Shown piece by piece: positions 10,713 through 23,005 of a DNA stretch of 64,000 bases. The position numbers and the translations under genes were made by a program. The notes beneath the pieces were generated by a model. That model was not told where the DNA came from. It saw only the letters and a list, made by a program, of their open reading frames with translations, and did not search any database. Numbering within the stretch: position 1 is the stretch's first letter; each line of letters begins with the position of its first letter. Location of the stretch: positions 185,503,016 to 185,567,015 of the forward strand of contig OX465597.1 in assembly GCA_950022295.1 (NCBI GenBank), given 5' to 3'. The DNA comes from Bromus sterilis. Lineage: Eukaryota; Streptophyta; Magnoliopsida; Poales; Poaceae.

Positions 10713-12662
10713 TCATTGATGGTCAACAACAGGTTTAGCATCGGGCTCGAGGTTGATAATCCCCTTAAGGTCATCAAGGGTATAGCCAATTGCACCACGG
10801 TGTTTACGGAGTGTCTCCAATAATCCCTCTTCTTCATATCCTGAAAGGTTAGAATTGATAATAACAGGATATACTTTCTTTTCATCTAAATAAGCATACT
10901 TGAGCGTATCGGGAAGAGGTTTGAGATCAAACACCGGGTCTTCTTTTGGTTTGGATAAAATTCCTAAAGGTTCAACCGGGAGGTTGTGCTTCAGGATAGC
11001 AGGTTGCCTCAAGAAGATTTCATCAATTTCATTTCTTTCCTGCATATGAGTATCATTCTCGTGGTCCTCCATGTATTGCTGCAAAGGATCATTAGGGGGA
11101 ATAGAAATAGAAGCAATACTTTCAATAATTTTATCATCACTAGGTAATTCAGTACCACGAGGCTGCTTGGAAATCTTAGAAAAGTTAAATTCATATGGCT
11201 CACCATTGAACTCAACAGAAACTTTACCTTTCTTGCAATCTATAATAGCTCCACAAGTTCTGAGAAAAGTTCTACCAAAAATAATAGGACAAAAACTATC
11301 TTGTACTGAACCAAGTACGAGAAAGTCGGTAGGGTACTTTACCTTTCCACATAGGACTTCTACATCTCTCACAATCCCAATAGGAGAGATAGTGGCTTTG
11401 TTTTCAAGATGAATAGTAACATCGATCTCTTCGAGTTCACAGGGTGAAATCTCACTCATGATCTCTTGATAAAGCGAATAAGGAATCGCACTAGCACTCG
11501 ATCCCAGATCGCATAGCCCGTAATAATTGTGATATCCTATTTTAACAGATACAACTGGTGTACCTGAAATTGGGCTTTTATTCTTGGCTGTGACAATGTT
11601 AGTTGAAACAGCACAAAACTTTATAATAGAATCTGAAACATCATCAGTAACTAAATCTTTAACTAAAGCAACTTGAGGATCGACTCTGATCTGGTCCTGA
11701 GGTTCGCCTGTTCTTCTCTCACTTTTATTTATGATGCATGTCACAAAAGAGTGCTCCCTTATTCTTGAAGGAAAAGGGGGCTGTTCATATATAACTGCAG
11801 GAAAAATGGGATCAGCAACATGAATATCAATAGGAACTTCTTTGAAAGGCTTATGGTACTGATCCTTCTTCATCTTAGAAGAATCAATATGAGAGGCAAA
11901 GTTCTTACAAAAATCAATCATTAGATGGGAATCCAGACCAATCTTAGAGCAAAAGGTATTGAAATAATCAGTATTTACATAGCTCTCAATATAATCATGC
12001 TCATAATTTATAGCAGGTTCAATACCTTTATCAATTTCCCAATCTTCAGTATTCTTCTGGATCCTTTCGATGAGATCCCATCTTTCTTCAACGCTTTTTG
12101 TCTGAAATACCCCGCTAGAGGAAGTATCCAGCCTTTCCTTATCCTGACGAGAAAGCATGGCATAAAAATTTGTAAGTATAATATCTTTGGGGAGCTTATG
12201 GATAGGACATTTGAACATTAGGGATTTAAGCCTCCCCCAAGCTTGAGCGATGATCTCTCCGTCGCGAGACCTAAAGTTATAGATGTAATTCCTGTCTCGA
12301 TAAACTTCATGAAGAGGGTAAAACTTTGTATAAAAGAGAGACTTAAGCTCTTCCCAATTAAGAGAGTGTGGGTTATCGAGGAGCTTATACCAATCTAAAG
12401 CTTTGCCTGTGAGCGATACGGAGATTAATTCCTTCATAACGAACTCCAGTGACACACCTGCAAGCTTGAATAATGAACATAGTTGTGATAACTATAGCAA
12501 GTGTTCACCTGGATGTCTGTCTCCTGCATAGCGATTGGTTAAGACATAATCGATAATACCAGATGGTATCTTATAAGGCACAATTTCAGTAGGGTCAGGA
12601 GTAACCACCTTATTTGTGGGGAGGCTCCGCAAGAACAACGATCCAATAGTAGGGGTTTCCAT
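10713..12662 (-). pseudogene. Element B gag and protease
   Basis: The start is taken at the ATG at 12662 (METPTIGSLFLRSLP), in frame with the long segment that follows. A TAG at 12494-12492 (codon 57) breaks it. Gag shows the retrotransposon capsid pattern (LISVSLTGKALDWYKLL, WEELKSLFYTKFYP, GEIIAQAWGRLKSLMFKCP) and no zinc knuckle. The aspartic protease follows, with the active site as CDLGSSASAIP and the later IIFGRTFLRTCGA motif. DLG instead of DTG/DSG is the usual Athila form. A TGA at 10710 separates it from reverse transcriptase. Confidence 0.88.
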
Positions 12663-12745
12663 AAGGACAAAAACAGCAACAGCAAAACTAAAAACAGAAA
12701 TATAAAAACTTCCTTACCGGCTTCACTTACTAGTAGCGCTACACT

Positions 12746-12762
12746 CCCCAGCAACGGCGCCA
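12746..12762 (-). other. Element B primer binding site (tRNA-Asp type)
   Basis: The minus strand reads TGGCGCCGTTGCTGGGG, 12 bases inside the 5' LTR. This is the PBS used by Athila-like elements, complementary to the tRNA-Asp 3' end. Confidence 0.8.
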
Positions 12763-12774
12763 GAAAACGTAGCT

Positions 12775-14291
12775 TGATGACCCTCAACGTAGAGGAATTC
12801 TATTGCAGTGTTTTCGATTAGTAAGAGTGTCGAACCCAACGAGGAGTAGAAGGTAGTAACAAGTGACTTCGGTAAGGAGATAACTGCAAGCACTGAAGGA
12901 TAACTTTTTAGGGGGTTTCTTGGTATAAGCGACAGGATAGTAAAAACGAGCTAAGTAAAAGATACTAGATAGTAAAGAGTGGCCCAATCCTTTCTGAGAA
13001 AAGGAGAGGCTTAGCAACTGAACTTATAAAAGCTAAAGCGTTCTTGAGGACACACGGGAGAGGTAGTCATGTGCTTTCGCCATATTCCGTATCGGTACTA
13101 TGTGCTGTGTTGATAAGTGTTTGGTGGGTGGATCTATGCTAGTGCATCCTCTAGACTAAGATGAATGCACTCTTATGATTAAACACCTTGCAAGCATCCC
13201 CAAATACAAGATACTAATTAAGGAAAAAGCCTAACCATAGCAATACGATCGGTGATCCATTATTCCCTTGTGCAAAAGCGTGCAAACTGGGGTTCAGGTT
13301 TCTGTCACCCGGCAACCCATCGTAAGCATTCTTTGTACACAATGTATCCCCCTAGGTCCTTGATAAGGCGAAGTGTTGAGTGTTCGACTCACACAACACC
13401 ACTAGGAAAATAAAAACACAACTTAAATACCAACCAACACATATTACTTCAACATCATATGACTACTAGCAACTAGACTGCTCCCATGTCCTCAAGAACT
13501 AAAGTAACTACTCACAAGACATAAAAGAGATCATGATCAGTGGAGATAAATAGATGATAAACAATCTGAACACAATAATATTTCTCCAACAAAACTCAAT
13601 AGCATTCACCACAAAGTAGTAATCAACACCGATAGAGTAGAGAGGATAGATAGTAAGGATTACAACACGAGTTGCAATTGTGACAAGATTGGATTAAGAT
13701 GGGGATGGTGCTGATGATGGGGATGATGTTGATGATGATCTCCATGATGCCCGTGACGATGGTGATGACGATGGCGACGATCTCCCCTTCCGGGAGGTGA
13801 TCTCCCCGGCGGAATCTGCCCTCCAGAGATGGCTTTTCTTCTCTGTAGGTTTCCGCCACGGAGCGGCGGCGGAACTCCGGAAACTCTTCTCTTTTTAGGG
13901 TTTTTGGACGACGAGGGGTATATAGACCAGAGGGGGGAGCCAGGAGTGGCCTCGGGGGTCCAGGCGCCCTCCCGGCGCGGCCAGGGGTGGGGCCGTGCCA
14001 GGTGGCCACCTGGGCACCCTGTGGCCCCCCTCTGGTCGCTCTTTTGCGTGTCTTCGTGATCCTGCTGGAAAACAGCCTCCGTCGATTTTCAGGTAATTTG
14101 GAGGTGTTCTTCTTCAGCAACTCAGCGTCCACTTTTTACCGCTGAATCCTGCGTCTGCTGCTTCGGCACCGGAAAGTTGCAAACTGTGTAAAATAAGCCA
14201 AAACAACATAAGAATAGCATCATATCATGAAATATATCAATGAATAAGAAAGAATTACTATATAAAATAGTGATGCATATTGGACGTATCA
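12775..14291 (-). repeat. Element B 5' LTR
   Basis: It is 1517 bp, the partner of 4121-5637. It drives minus-strand transcription. A TATA-like box lies at 13919-13924 (tatata, minus strand), so the RNA should start near 13890. The start TGATACGTCC abuts A's integrase sequence at 14292. Confidence 0.93.
13919..13924 (-). promoter_or_regulatory. TATA box of element B 5' LTR
   Basis: The minus strand reads GGTCTATATACCCC. The same box is present in the 3' LTR (5264-5270). It is the only strong TATA motif in the LTR in the coding orientation. Confidence 0.55.
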
Positions 14292-15318
14292 GCTGCTGAA
14301 ATGGAGTCCTTCACTGGAAAGAAATGGGAAACTTTGGAAAGATTGTCAATGACAACAAAGATGGCATTGTTTTTATTTTGCAACAAGGGGAAGCCTGTGA
14401 TGAAGTCCATCTCTATGTGATCCCATTTCCACTCCGAAATCTCAAGTGGCTGAAGCAACCCTGCAGGCTTCTGGTGCTCTGCCTTCACTCTCCTGCACAC
14501 ATCACACTAAGACACATAACGGGCAACATCCCGCTTCATACGAGTCCACCAAAAGCTTTGCTTGAGATCTTGATACATCTTTGTACTGCCAGGGTGAATA
14601 GACAAATTGGAATCATGGGCTTCCTTCATGATGACCTCTCTAAGATCTCCCAACTTGGGAACAACAACTCGCTCTTCGAACAACACTGTGACGTCATTAT
14701 GCACTGAAAAGCAACCGTACTTTGGAACTGAGGCGGCAATACCCTGCTTGATCTTTTGTATCATTGAGCTGCCAGACTGAACTTCACGGATCTTCTCATG
14801 GATAGTGGGCTCTACCACAAGGTTGGCAAGGTAGCCTGCTGGAACTAGCTCGAGATTGAGCCTTCGAAAGGACTCACACAAATCAGGGTGGATCTTCTGC
14901 ACCTGGATATTATTGCAATCGCCCTTGCGGCTCAGCACATCAGCTATGACATTCGCCTTCCCAGGCGTGTACTGAATATCAACTATGTACTCAGTAATGG
15001 TTTCAAGCCATCTTCTTTGCCTCAAGTTCAGATTTGGCTGAGTGAAGAAGTACTTCAGACTCTTGTGGTCGGTGAACACATCCACCTTCCTCCCTAAGAG
15101 TAGGTGTCGCCAAGTGATCAAAGCGTGCACAACTGCTTCAAGCTCCAAGCCGTGCGTGGGATAATTCCTCTCACTCGACTTCAACTGCCGTGAGGTATAA
15201 GCCACAATATTTCTGCCTTGCATGAAAACTCCGCCTAGACCTTGCAATGAGGCATAACAAAACACCTGAAAAGGTTGTGATTCATCTGGCGGCGTGAGAA
15301 TTGGAGCTGTGGTCAACT
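14292..15318 (-). pseudogene. Element A RNase H and integrase N-terminal part
   Basis: RNase H reads FCYASLQGLGGVFMQ, YTSRQLKSSERNYPTH, ELEAVVHALITWRHLL and FTDHKSLKYFFTQPNLNLRQ. The first catalytic Asp expected after FC is Tyr here, a loss of a key residue. The integrase zinc finger (HDSNLSIHPGSTKMYQDL, CDVCRRVK) and first catalytic Asp (MDFITGFPLLQ) follow. An in-frame TAG lies at about 14507 between Ser and CDVC. C cuts the right end and B the left end. The remainder is at 37153 upwards and 4120 downwards. Confidence 0.88.
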
Positions 15319-17935
15319 TGTAACTACCCGATTCACTTAGAATCGGAGTCTCTGTGATCAAGTGCTAGTCCCTGGATCGAACTCGCTAGCACACATAGTA
15401 TAATAGATGAATATCAAAGTACAAGTGCATCATTATTACATAGTATGATCCAGAATTCAAAACAAATAACAACTTGTATAGCTCAAGGCTAGCTTATTCA
15501 ATATTACTATAGCGGAAGCAAAACTAGTAGCGAGGAGTCCCATCAACATCCACAAGCGACATGCTGAGTGTAGACTCGCAACCCTATCATAACACACTAA
15601 TCTTCTGAGAAACCTGCAACACGAAGGTTACAGCCCGAACACGGGTCAGTACATCTGATTTGTACGGCAAGTAACACAAGTGATAAAGAAAATCCTATAA
15701 CGAATTTCAAAACAAGAGCATGAGTCAAGCTTGTTTTGTTGTACATAAAGTTGGTATTCATCTACTTCTACTTACTACTCAACATTATTATCATCTCAAT
15801 TTAATATCAACCCACAAAGGACAACAGCTAACTAACCGCCTATGAGAGCCCTCGGGATCATAGGATTTCTAATGGCAGCCATGAGAGCCCTCGGGATCAT
15901 GGTTTCGTGAGTATTGTAGAGCCCTTAGGATACAATTGCACACGTACCTCCTATTCGTGGACATCATAGAGCCCTCAGGATACGATGCCACTACCAACAC
16001 ATTCGTGACTGTTACAGAGCCCTCAGGATGCAACATCACCCTATCGTGAACACTATGGAGCCCTCAGGATACAGTGCCACTACCTAGACACAAAGTGAAC
16101 ATTGCATAGCCCTTAGGGTGCAATGCCACACAAACAATCATACGTGAATATTACAGAGCCCTCACGATGCAATACCACTCTACAGCACATCAATTACAAG
16201 TTACTATTTTACTAATAATAATGTTGTCGCAACACTTGAATAACACAATAATTTCCCCCCCATGATTATCATTGCAACAGTAAGCATATAGTCACATAGC
16301 ACAAGAAGTACTAAAACACAACAGCGTTGGATGTAATGATCCATCAAAACATGTGGCTATCATACCAGGTTTTAGCATATGGTAGTAATATTTCACATGC
16401 GTAGAAATATAGCATGAGCATAACCAAAACTGAAACTTGCCTTGAATGGTGATGAAGTATTCTAACACTTATTTCTAATCCTTTCTGCACTCCATACAAT
16501 CTACACGATCAACAATAATGCATTCAATACACATGCAACACATAAACAATGCAACTGTAAAAGAACAAAATGGACAGCAATAAAACCAACTAAAAAGTAA
16601 CTAAATGATAACTACAAGTCACCACGATCCCAACGCAACTGGAATCGGCGAAAATGGACACACAGTATAAAAGATACAGTCACCTGAAGTTTGAATTTAA
16701 ATCTGTACAAATTCAAATTTGAAAACTGAAAACTTTTGAAAACTTAGCTCTACTGGATAGGATTTTTCGTAACGGTCGCAACGCAAAAAGAATTAACTAA
16801 AACGGGGCTACGGTTTAAAAGATATTGCGATTACCGATCCGGGGTCTAAACTGCTAAAAGGACATATTCGTAAATAAAAAATTTCAAAAAACGCGATCGG
16901 GTCCCTGGTCGACGGTTGACCAGATCTGGACTATTTTTTTCAATGCGTTTTTTTTCCTATCTCCTCTCTCCTCACGAACGAGCCCGGCGGCCATGGGCGC
17001 GCACAACACAGGTAGCGGCTCGGGGCCGACGCCGGCGACTCCAGCAGGCGGCGCGGCGCCAAGGAGACTGCAGCGGGGGCTCGCGGGGGGGCGCGTCGGC
17101 CGGGCGTGCAAGGGCGGCGGCGGCCTGTGGCCGAGGCGAGCTCGCCGGCTCAGCGGCGGCGGCGCGGGGGCTGGGGTGGCGGCGCGGCGGCGCTACGGTG
17201 GCGGGGCGGCGGGGACGGCGTGGGGTGCTTACCGGCGGCGGAAACGCGAACTCCGGCGAACTTCCGGCGAGATTCTGGCGACCTCCAGCGAACTTCCGGC
17301 ACTGACGTCGCCGGCGGCATGTCTCGGCGGATCGGGTCGGGCGGCGCTAACGGGCGCGGGCGAAACCCTAGCCCGCAGGTCCGCGGGGAAATTTATAACC
17401 CGCCTGGGGCGATTTTTTTTAAATCCGATTCGAATACGGCTGACGCAAAAAAAACAGAACAGGCCCATTAGGCCCACAACAATTTTAGAAAAATAACGGA
17501 TAATTATTTTTAATTTCCATTTTCACCAGAACTTTTAAAATAATAAAATTGAATTTTTGGCATTATCAAAATATTCAATAAAAATAAAAAGTTTTGCAAC
17601 TTATTTTTAAATACTTTTTAAATAATTTTCCGGCAATTTAAAAATACCGAAAACTCCAAAAGATTTTAAAATTTCCCAGAGCATAAATAAATTCCCAAAA
17701 TAATTTTAGAAATTATTTATAACCCCAAAGTAAATTTAAAATGCCTCCAAAAATATTTAAAACTATTCTTCAACAATTTAAAAATGGGGATAAGTCATTT
17801 TATATCCTCTCCAGTCAACTGCCATGCGTTGGAAAAAATTTAAACTATTTTTAAAACACCAGAAAAATGTGAAAGCAGCATGAGATGCATAAGATGATCT
17901 ATTAACATCCGAATTTAGAAAATTGGGATGTTACA
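15319..17935 (-). repeat. Element C 3' LTR
   Basis: It is 2617 bp and matches 19620-21197 plus 36153-37152. On the minus strand it starts TGTAACATCCCAATTTTC and ends GTTACA. It is a mosaic of an A+T-rich block (about 17490-17830), a TATA-like site (17391-17398), a strongly G+C-rich leader (16980-17350) and an array of imperfect repeats (15841-16180). The GC-rich leader differs from the 5' LTR by insertions and deletions in GGC repeats. Confidence 0.92.
15841..16180. repeat. Minisatellite-like array in element C 3' LTR
   Basis: About eight or nine imperfect units of 40-60 bp share the core agagccctcaggatac followed by a variable spacer often containing tcgtgaacatt or similar. The other LTR has the same array at 20143-20480. 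It lies downstream of the transcription start in the R/U5 side of the LTR. Confidence 0.75.
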
Positions 17936-17950
17936 AATCTACCCCCCTTA
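17936..17950 (-). other. Element C polypurine tract
   Basis: The minus strand reads TAAGGGGGGTAGATT immediately before the 3' LTR start TGTAACATCCC. Confidence 0.75.
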
Positions 17951-18083
17951 AAATGAATCTCGTCCTCGAGATTCGAGTTGGCTAGCAATGGTTAAAGATT
18001 GGTATCTAGAGAAATCCAAAATCAACCCCTTATGGAAACTTCCATGCTTCTTTTCAACTTGATATGAGCAATGTGATGCACCA

Positions 18084-19235
18084 TTACTGTATGAAATAAC
18101 CAAAATACTTGGACTTGATTAGAATCTTACCAGATTCCAAGTCTGATGCTTTATTGAAACTTCCCACATCGACGTAATTCACATATCCTATCTCCACATG
18201 ATCACACCTCTTTCGTCCAGATTTACTCACATTGACATGATTCACATGCTCTCTTTCAAAAAGATTAGGCTTCTTTTCTCCAGAATACCCATTCCCACTA
18301 GATGGTTCAGTGCAGTCTCTTGCGTAATGTCCAGGCCTCTTACAATTGAAACAGACTACTTTGCTCATATCCCTCCTGTGCGTCGAAGGGGTGTGTGGTT
18401 GATTGGCATCCCCTCCATTTGAGTTATATCCATGGCCATTGTGCTTGCCCTGTTCATTATGCACATCAGGGTATGTTGATGTAGTACGAGGCTTCTGCTG
18501 AACTCCTGAGTTATGCTTGTCATTGTTGTTGTTGTTTTTGTACTTCCTTTTGCAATTTTCTATGTCGTGGTGCTTTCCCTCAAGTACAATAGCCCTATCA
18601 ATAAGCTCCTGACAATTTGCAAAGGTGGCCACAGTCATTTGAACCCCCAACTCATCGTTGAGACCCTCCAAGAACTTCTCCTACCTGGCTACATCCGTGT
18701 TGACATCATTTTGAGCATAGCTGGCGAGCTTGTTGAATTCCTCCACATACTCCGCTACTGTACGACCTCCCTGGCGCAAACTGCGGAACTCCTTCTTCAA
18801 AGCCATGGCGCCTGAAGAGACATGTGTGGCGCGAAAAGTAGCCTGAAATTGCGCCCAAGTGACCGTGTCGATGGGATAAGTCACCAAGTAGTTGTCCCAC
18901 CATGCTGCGGCAGGACCCTCCAGCAAATGAGAGACAAACCTCACTCTCTCTGCCTCAGTACAACCAACTGTCTCCATGTTCCGGCTCACTGAGCGAAGCC
19001 AGTCATCCGCCACAATTGGTTCAGGAGTGCTAGAGAACCTCTGAGGATTTAACCTCAAGAACCTAGCAAGCGTGTCCACAGGTGGGGGTGGGGGTGGCGC
19101 ATTTTTGTTGTTGTTGCCCATATTCTGAGTGAGCAACTGGATCAACTGGGCTTGCCCTTGAAGTAATTATTGCATGTAGGCTGGCACTTCATTGTTGTTG
19201 TTCCCATTTCCCGTAGGATGCCGTCTCGGCGGCAT
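18084..19235 (-). pseudogene. Element C gag
   Basis: The start is taken at the ATG at 19235 (MPPRRHPTGNGNNNNEVPAY). Gag then shows a Pro run (PPPPPPVDTLARFLRL), the capsid signatures EGPAAAWWDNYL, TWAQFQATFRATHV and LRQGGRTVAEYVEEFNKLA, and a zinc knuckle CFNCKRPGHYARDC near the C end. In-frame stops lie at 19167-19169 (codon 23) and 18678-18680. No protease, reverse transcriptase or integrase follows: the frame ends at 18084, 150 bases before the polypurine tract. The gag is homologous to A's gag in architecture but clearly diverged. The two stops mean this copy no longer makes gag. Confidence 0.88.
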
Positions 19236-19605
19236 CTGGTGGGTGAGCATAGGTAAGGTTTAGATAGAGACAGGTCTAAGGGGAATCACTACCCATAAGC
19301 ACACAATAACAATCAAGCTCCAGCAAACACACAAGCCACACAAGCACAAACAATCCTAATATCAACTAGACGCATAACGATAAATTATCTAGAAAAAATG
19401 GTGGTCTGCCAACTAATCTTTCTCATATAACACTAATATGATTACAAGGTCATCTATAATTTAAAAGAGAAGATAGTCAACAAAGGATGAAAATATGAAT
19501 ACGAGAGTAAGGTCTAATAAGTAGGCAAAAGTTGCAAAGTAGAATTTTCACTCCTACGGCTTTTCTAATCCATTTTCTAGGGCTACGACCTACAGTCAAC
19601 ACACT

Positions 19606-19617
19606 GCTCTGATACCA
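19606..19617 (-). other. Element C primer binding site (tRNA-Met type)
   Basis: The minus strand reads TGGTATCAGAGC two bases inside the 5' LTR, the classic initiator tRNA-Met PBS. Confidence 0.85.
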
Positions 19618-19619
19618 TC

Positions 19620-21197
19620 TGTAACGACCCGATTCACTTATAATCGGAGCCTCTGTGATCAAGTGCTAGTCCCTGGATCGAACTCGATAGCACACACAGT
19701 ATAATAGATGAATATCAAAGTACAAGTGCATCATTATTACATCGTATGATGTAGAATTCAAAACAAAAAACAACTTCCATAGCTCAAGGCTAGCTTATTC
19801 AATATCACTATAGCGGAAGCAAAACTAGTAGCGAGGAGTCCCATCAACATCCACAAGCGACATGCTGAGTTTAGACTCGCAACCCTATCATAACACACTA
19901 ATCTCCTGAGAAACCTGCAACACGAAGGTTATAGCCCGAACACGGGTCAGTACATTTGATTTGTACGACAAGTAACACAAGTGATAAAGCAAATGCTACA
20001 ACTAATTTCAAAACAAGAGCATGAGTCAAGCTTGGTTTGTTGTACATAAAGTTGGTATTCATCTACTTCTACTTACTACTCAACATTATCATCATCTCAA
20101 TTTAATATCAACCACAAAGGACAACAACTAACTAACCGCCTATGGGAGCCCTCAGGATCATAGGATTTCTAATGGCAGCCATGAGAGCCCTTGGGATCAT
20201 GGTTTCGTGAGTATTGTAGAGCCCTCAGGATACAATTGCACACATACCTTCTATTCGTGGACATCATAGAGCCCTCAGGATACGATGCCACTACCAACAC
20301 ATTCGTGACTGTTACAGAGCCCTCAGGATGCAACATCACCCTATCGTGAACACTGTAGAGCCCTCAGGATATAGTGCCACTACCTAGACACAAAGTGAAC
20401 ATTGCAGAGCCCTCGGGGTGCAATGCCACACAAACAATCGTACGTGAATATTACAGAGCCCTCAGGATGCAATACAACTCTACAGCACCTCAATTACAAG
20501 TTACTATTTTACTAATAATAATGTTGTCGCAACACTTGAATAACACAATAATTCCCCCCCCCCCATGATTATCATTGCAACAGTAAGCATATAGTCACAT
20601 AGCACAAGAAGTACTAAAACACAACAGCGTTGGATGTAATGATCAATCAAAACATGTGGCTATCCTACCAGGTTTCAGCATAAGGTAGTAATATTTCACA
20701 TGCGTAGAAACATAGGATGAGCATAACCAAAAGTGACACTTTCCTTGAACGGTGATGAAGTATTCTAACACTTATTTCTGATCCTTTCTGCACTCCAGAC
20801 AATGTACACGATCAACAATAATGCATTCAATACACATGCAACACATAAACAATGCAACAGTAAAAGAACCAAATGAACAGAAATAAAACCAACTTAAAAG
20901 TAACTAAACGATAACTACAAGTCACAACGATCCCAACGCAACTGGAATCGGTGAAAACGGACATACCGTATAAAAGATACGGTCACCTGAAGTTTGAATT
21001 TAAATCTGTACAAATTCAAATTTGAAAACTGAAAACTTTTGAAAACTTAGTTCTACTGGATAGGATTTTTCGTAACGGTCGCAACGCAAAACGAATTAAC
21101 TAAAACAGGGCTACGGTTTAAAAGATATTGCGATTACCGATCCGGGGTCTAAACTGCTAAAAGAACCTATTCGCAAATAAAAATTTACGAAAAACGC
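19620..21197 (-). repeat. Element C 5' LTR, PBS-proximal part
   Basis: It matches 15319-16890 of the 3' LTR, including the repeat array (20143-20480). Element D cuts it at 21198 with a 5-bp duplication aacgc (21193-21197 and 36148-36152). It continues at 36153. Confidence 0.92.
20143..20480. repeat. Minisatellite-like array in element C 5' LTR
   Basis: Same unit family as 15841-16180, with the recurring gagccctcaggat core. The number and order of units are the same by eye, so the array has not been rearranged since insertion. Confidence 0.75.
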
Positions 21198-22478
21198 TGA
21201 AAGTCCAAGTATGTGATCAGAGGGGGAGGGGGTGAATGATCACTTCAAAATTTTGCATGAAATTATGAAGTGAAGCATAATTTAGCAGCAGAAGAATTTC
21301 AACAGAAAGGTAATCAGTGAAGCAGAACTGGATTGAAGCACAACATAGCGAATCAAAAGCATCGAATCAATTTCATTGAATCAAATCACTGAAGCAATTG
21401 CTAAACTAAATGTAAGTGCGGAAATTAAAACGAACTCTTGACTCGGTGATGTTTGTTCGACCAGTTCACACTCTGCAAAGTGCTACGTCTGGTTGGAGGG
21501 ACTTGTGATTGAACACAGGAGCTAACCTCTCCGTCTGTATCTCCACTGCATCAATCTCCTTGAGCTTGGTCAGTTCTTCACTCGTGGTTGATTATTGAGG
21601 AAATAACCGAAACCTTTGACAAACTGGACTTCGAGGCGACAATAACTCTTCGCTCTCTGAAGAACAACTCTCTAACCGTCTAGGAGAATTGCAGTTCTCC
21701 AACATAAAAAGGCTAGCAAACTTCTTCCTAAGTCATAGTGAATCAACTCGGATCAATAGGACTTATACTTTGGTGGATGGGTTTTTGGTTTGCTTCGGTG
21801 GGGTTGCTATCTTTCTTCACTGTCAGAAAATATTCTTGGAGCAGCCACCCGCCAATGAGGGCGGGGGTGGCGTATTTATAGGTGGCGATCCCTAGGTGCG
21901 AAATGTCTTAAATGACCCGATGCGATAGCTTGACACCAGTCCGCAACGGTCGGATTTCCAATCAAAGCGCAACTTTACTTGAGGAACAAGTAAGGCTGAC
22001 TCACGGACTTGGTTATGCTTCAGGAGCCGAAAGAACAAAGTCTTCGCTGGTGAAGCATTACCTAGTGCACATGAGATTTCTCATCTCTGGCTTCTCACAG
22101 GTTTGGATTCTATCTGAGTCTTTTCACCAAAACCTTCGGAGTACATTTACTAAACCCCTCCTGATAGTACGGTTTTTCCTATGACCCAAAGATGTGAAAA
22201 AGAACTACGCAAAAACTACTAAGTCTTGCGCCATCTTGGTCATCTCCTTCGATGAGACGTGCTTCAGGATTCCTCATCTTTTTGGGGGTCGACATCCGTG
22301 ATGAGCTTCACTCCAGAGGATATGCTTCAGTAAATATGTAAATCTTCGTTGAAGCTTTATCACCAACCTAAAACTTCAGGAACCTAACCATCCGTTTTAC
22401 ACAATAAAACTTGTTAGTTCCTCTACTGTTTTGTCCAACAATATCCAAATCTCATGGGGGCATAACTTTGCTCTTACA
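21198..22478 (-). repeat. Element D 3' LTR
   Basis: On the plus strand it runs from TGAAAGTCCAAG to CTCTTACA. It is a close match to 34866-36147. A strong TATA box on the minus strand (CTATAAATAC, plus 21873-21880) sits about 600 bases from the LTR start. Confidence 0.95.
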
Positions 22479-22494
22479 ATCTCCCCCTTTTTGG
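22479..22494 (-). other. Element D polypurine tract
   Basis: The minus strand reads CCAAAAAGGGGGAGAT directly before the 3' LTR start TGTAAGAGC. Confidence 0.8.
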
Positions 22495-23005
22495 ACTATT
22501 GTTGACAAAACAGGCATCGATGAAAATATGGAAATTTTGAGTTGAGTTGAGAGCAAACTCTAAGATATGAAGATTTTGACTCCCCCTGAATGCAAGCATT
22601 GAAGATTTATATAATCAAAGTGAATGCTTGATGAAGAATATCCTTGATGGGAAGCCTAACACATATCTTAGAGAATCAATTGCATTTAAAAGATGTTAGT
22701 CTTGAAGAATATGCAATCATCCAATGACCTGTGAACTTAAAGAGAATAACCACCTGCAAGAAAAAGATATACGAGAGCAACTTGCAAGCACGGGGGTTAT
22801 TAACACATAAAATGTAGCAGTTCACAGACGAAGTAAAACTAAAGTTACAACCCAATCGAAACGAATGGAAAGTTTGTTGTAAGTTAACACACAAAAGGTC
22901 GAATTGAAACCCTAAACCCGCAGCGAATCTAAACTCAATCGATGCTACATTCTCCCCCTTTTTGTCAATAATTGTACAAAAGGTTGAGCTGTAGATCAAG
23001 AGTAT
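22495..23005 (-). other. Element D 3' non-coding region
   Basis: About 500 bases lie between the stop of the long extra ORF and the polypurine tract. I see no ORF or repeat of note. A second purine run (minus strand AAAAAGGGGGAG, plus about 22951-22963) lies near the ORF end. Confidence 0.5.

Larger units (their letters stand above)
4121..14291 (-). mobile_element. Element B: Athila-like Ty3/gypsy retrotransposon inserted in A's integrase
   Basis: Two 1517-bp LTRs (4121-5637 and 12775-14291) begin TG and end CA on the plus strand and flank a minus-strand gag-pol. Flanking 5-mers are gctgt (4116-4120) and gctgc (14292-14296), a target duplication with one mismatch. Removing B restores the frame of A's integrase. 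The tRNA-Asp-type PBS, a CDLGSS protease motif and FMDDFSVYG in reverse transcriptase point to the Athila lineage. By eye the LTRs differ at a few percent of positions, so the insertion is fairly young. Gag-pol has in-frame stops and a frameshift. Confidence 0.9.

Noticed and set aside
12234..12250. A third polypurine-tract-like string (cctcccccaagcttgag)
   Set aside because: It lies within B's gag and encodes the conserved AQAWGRLKS, so its sequence is explained by coding.
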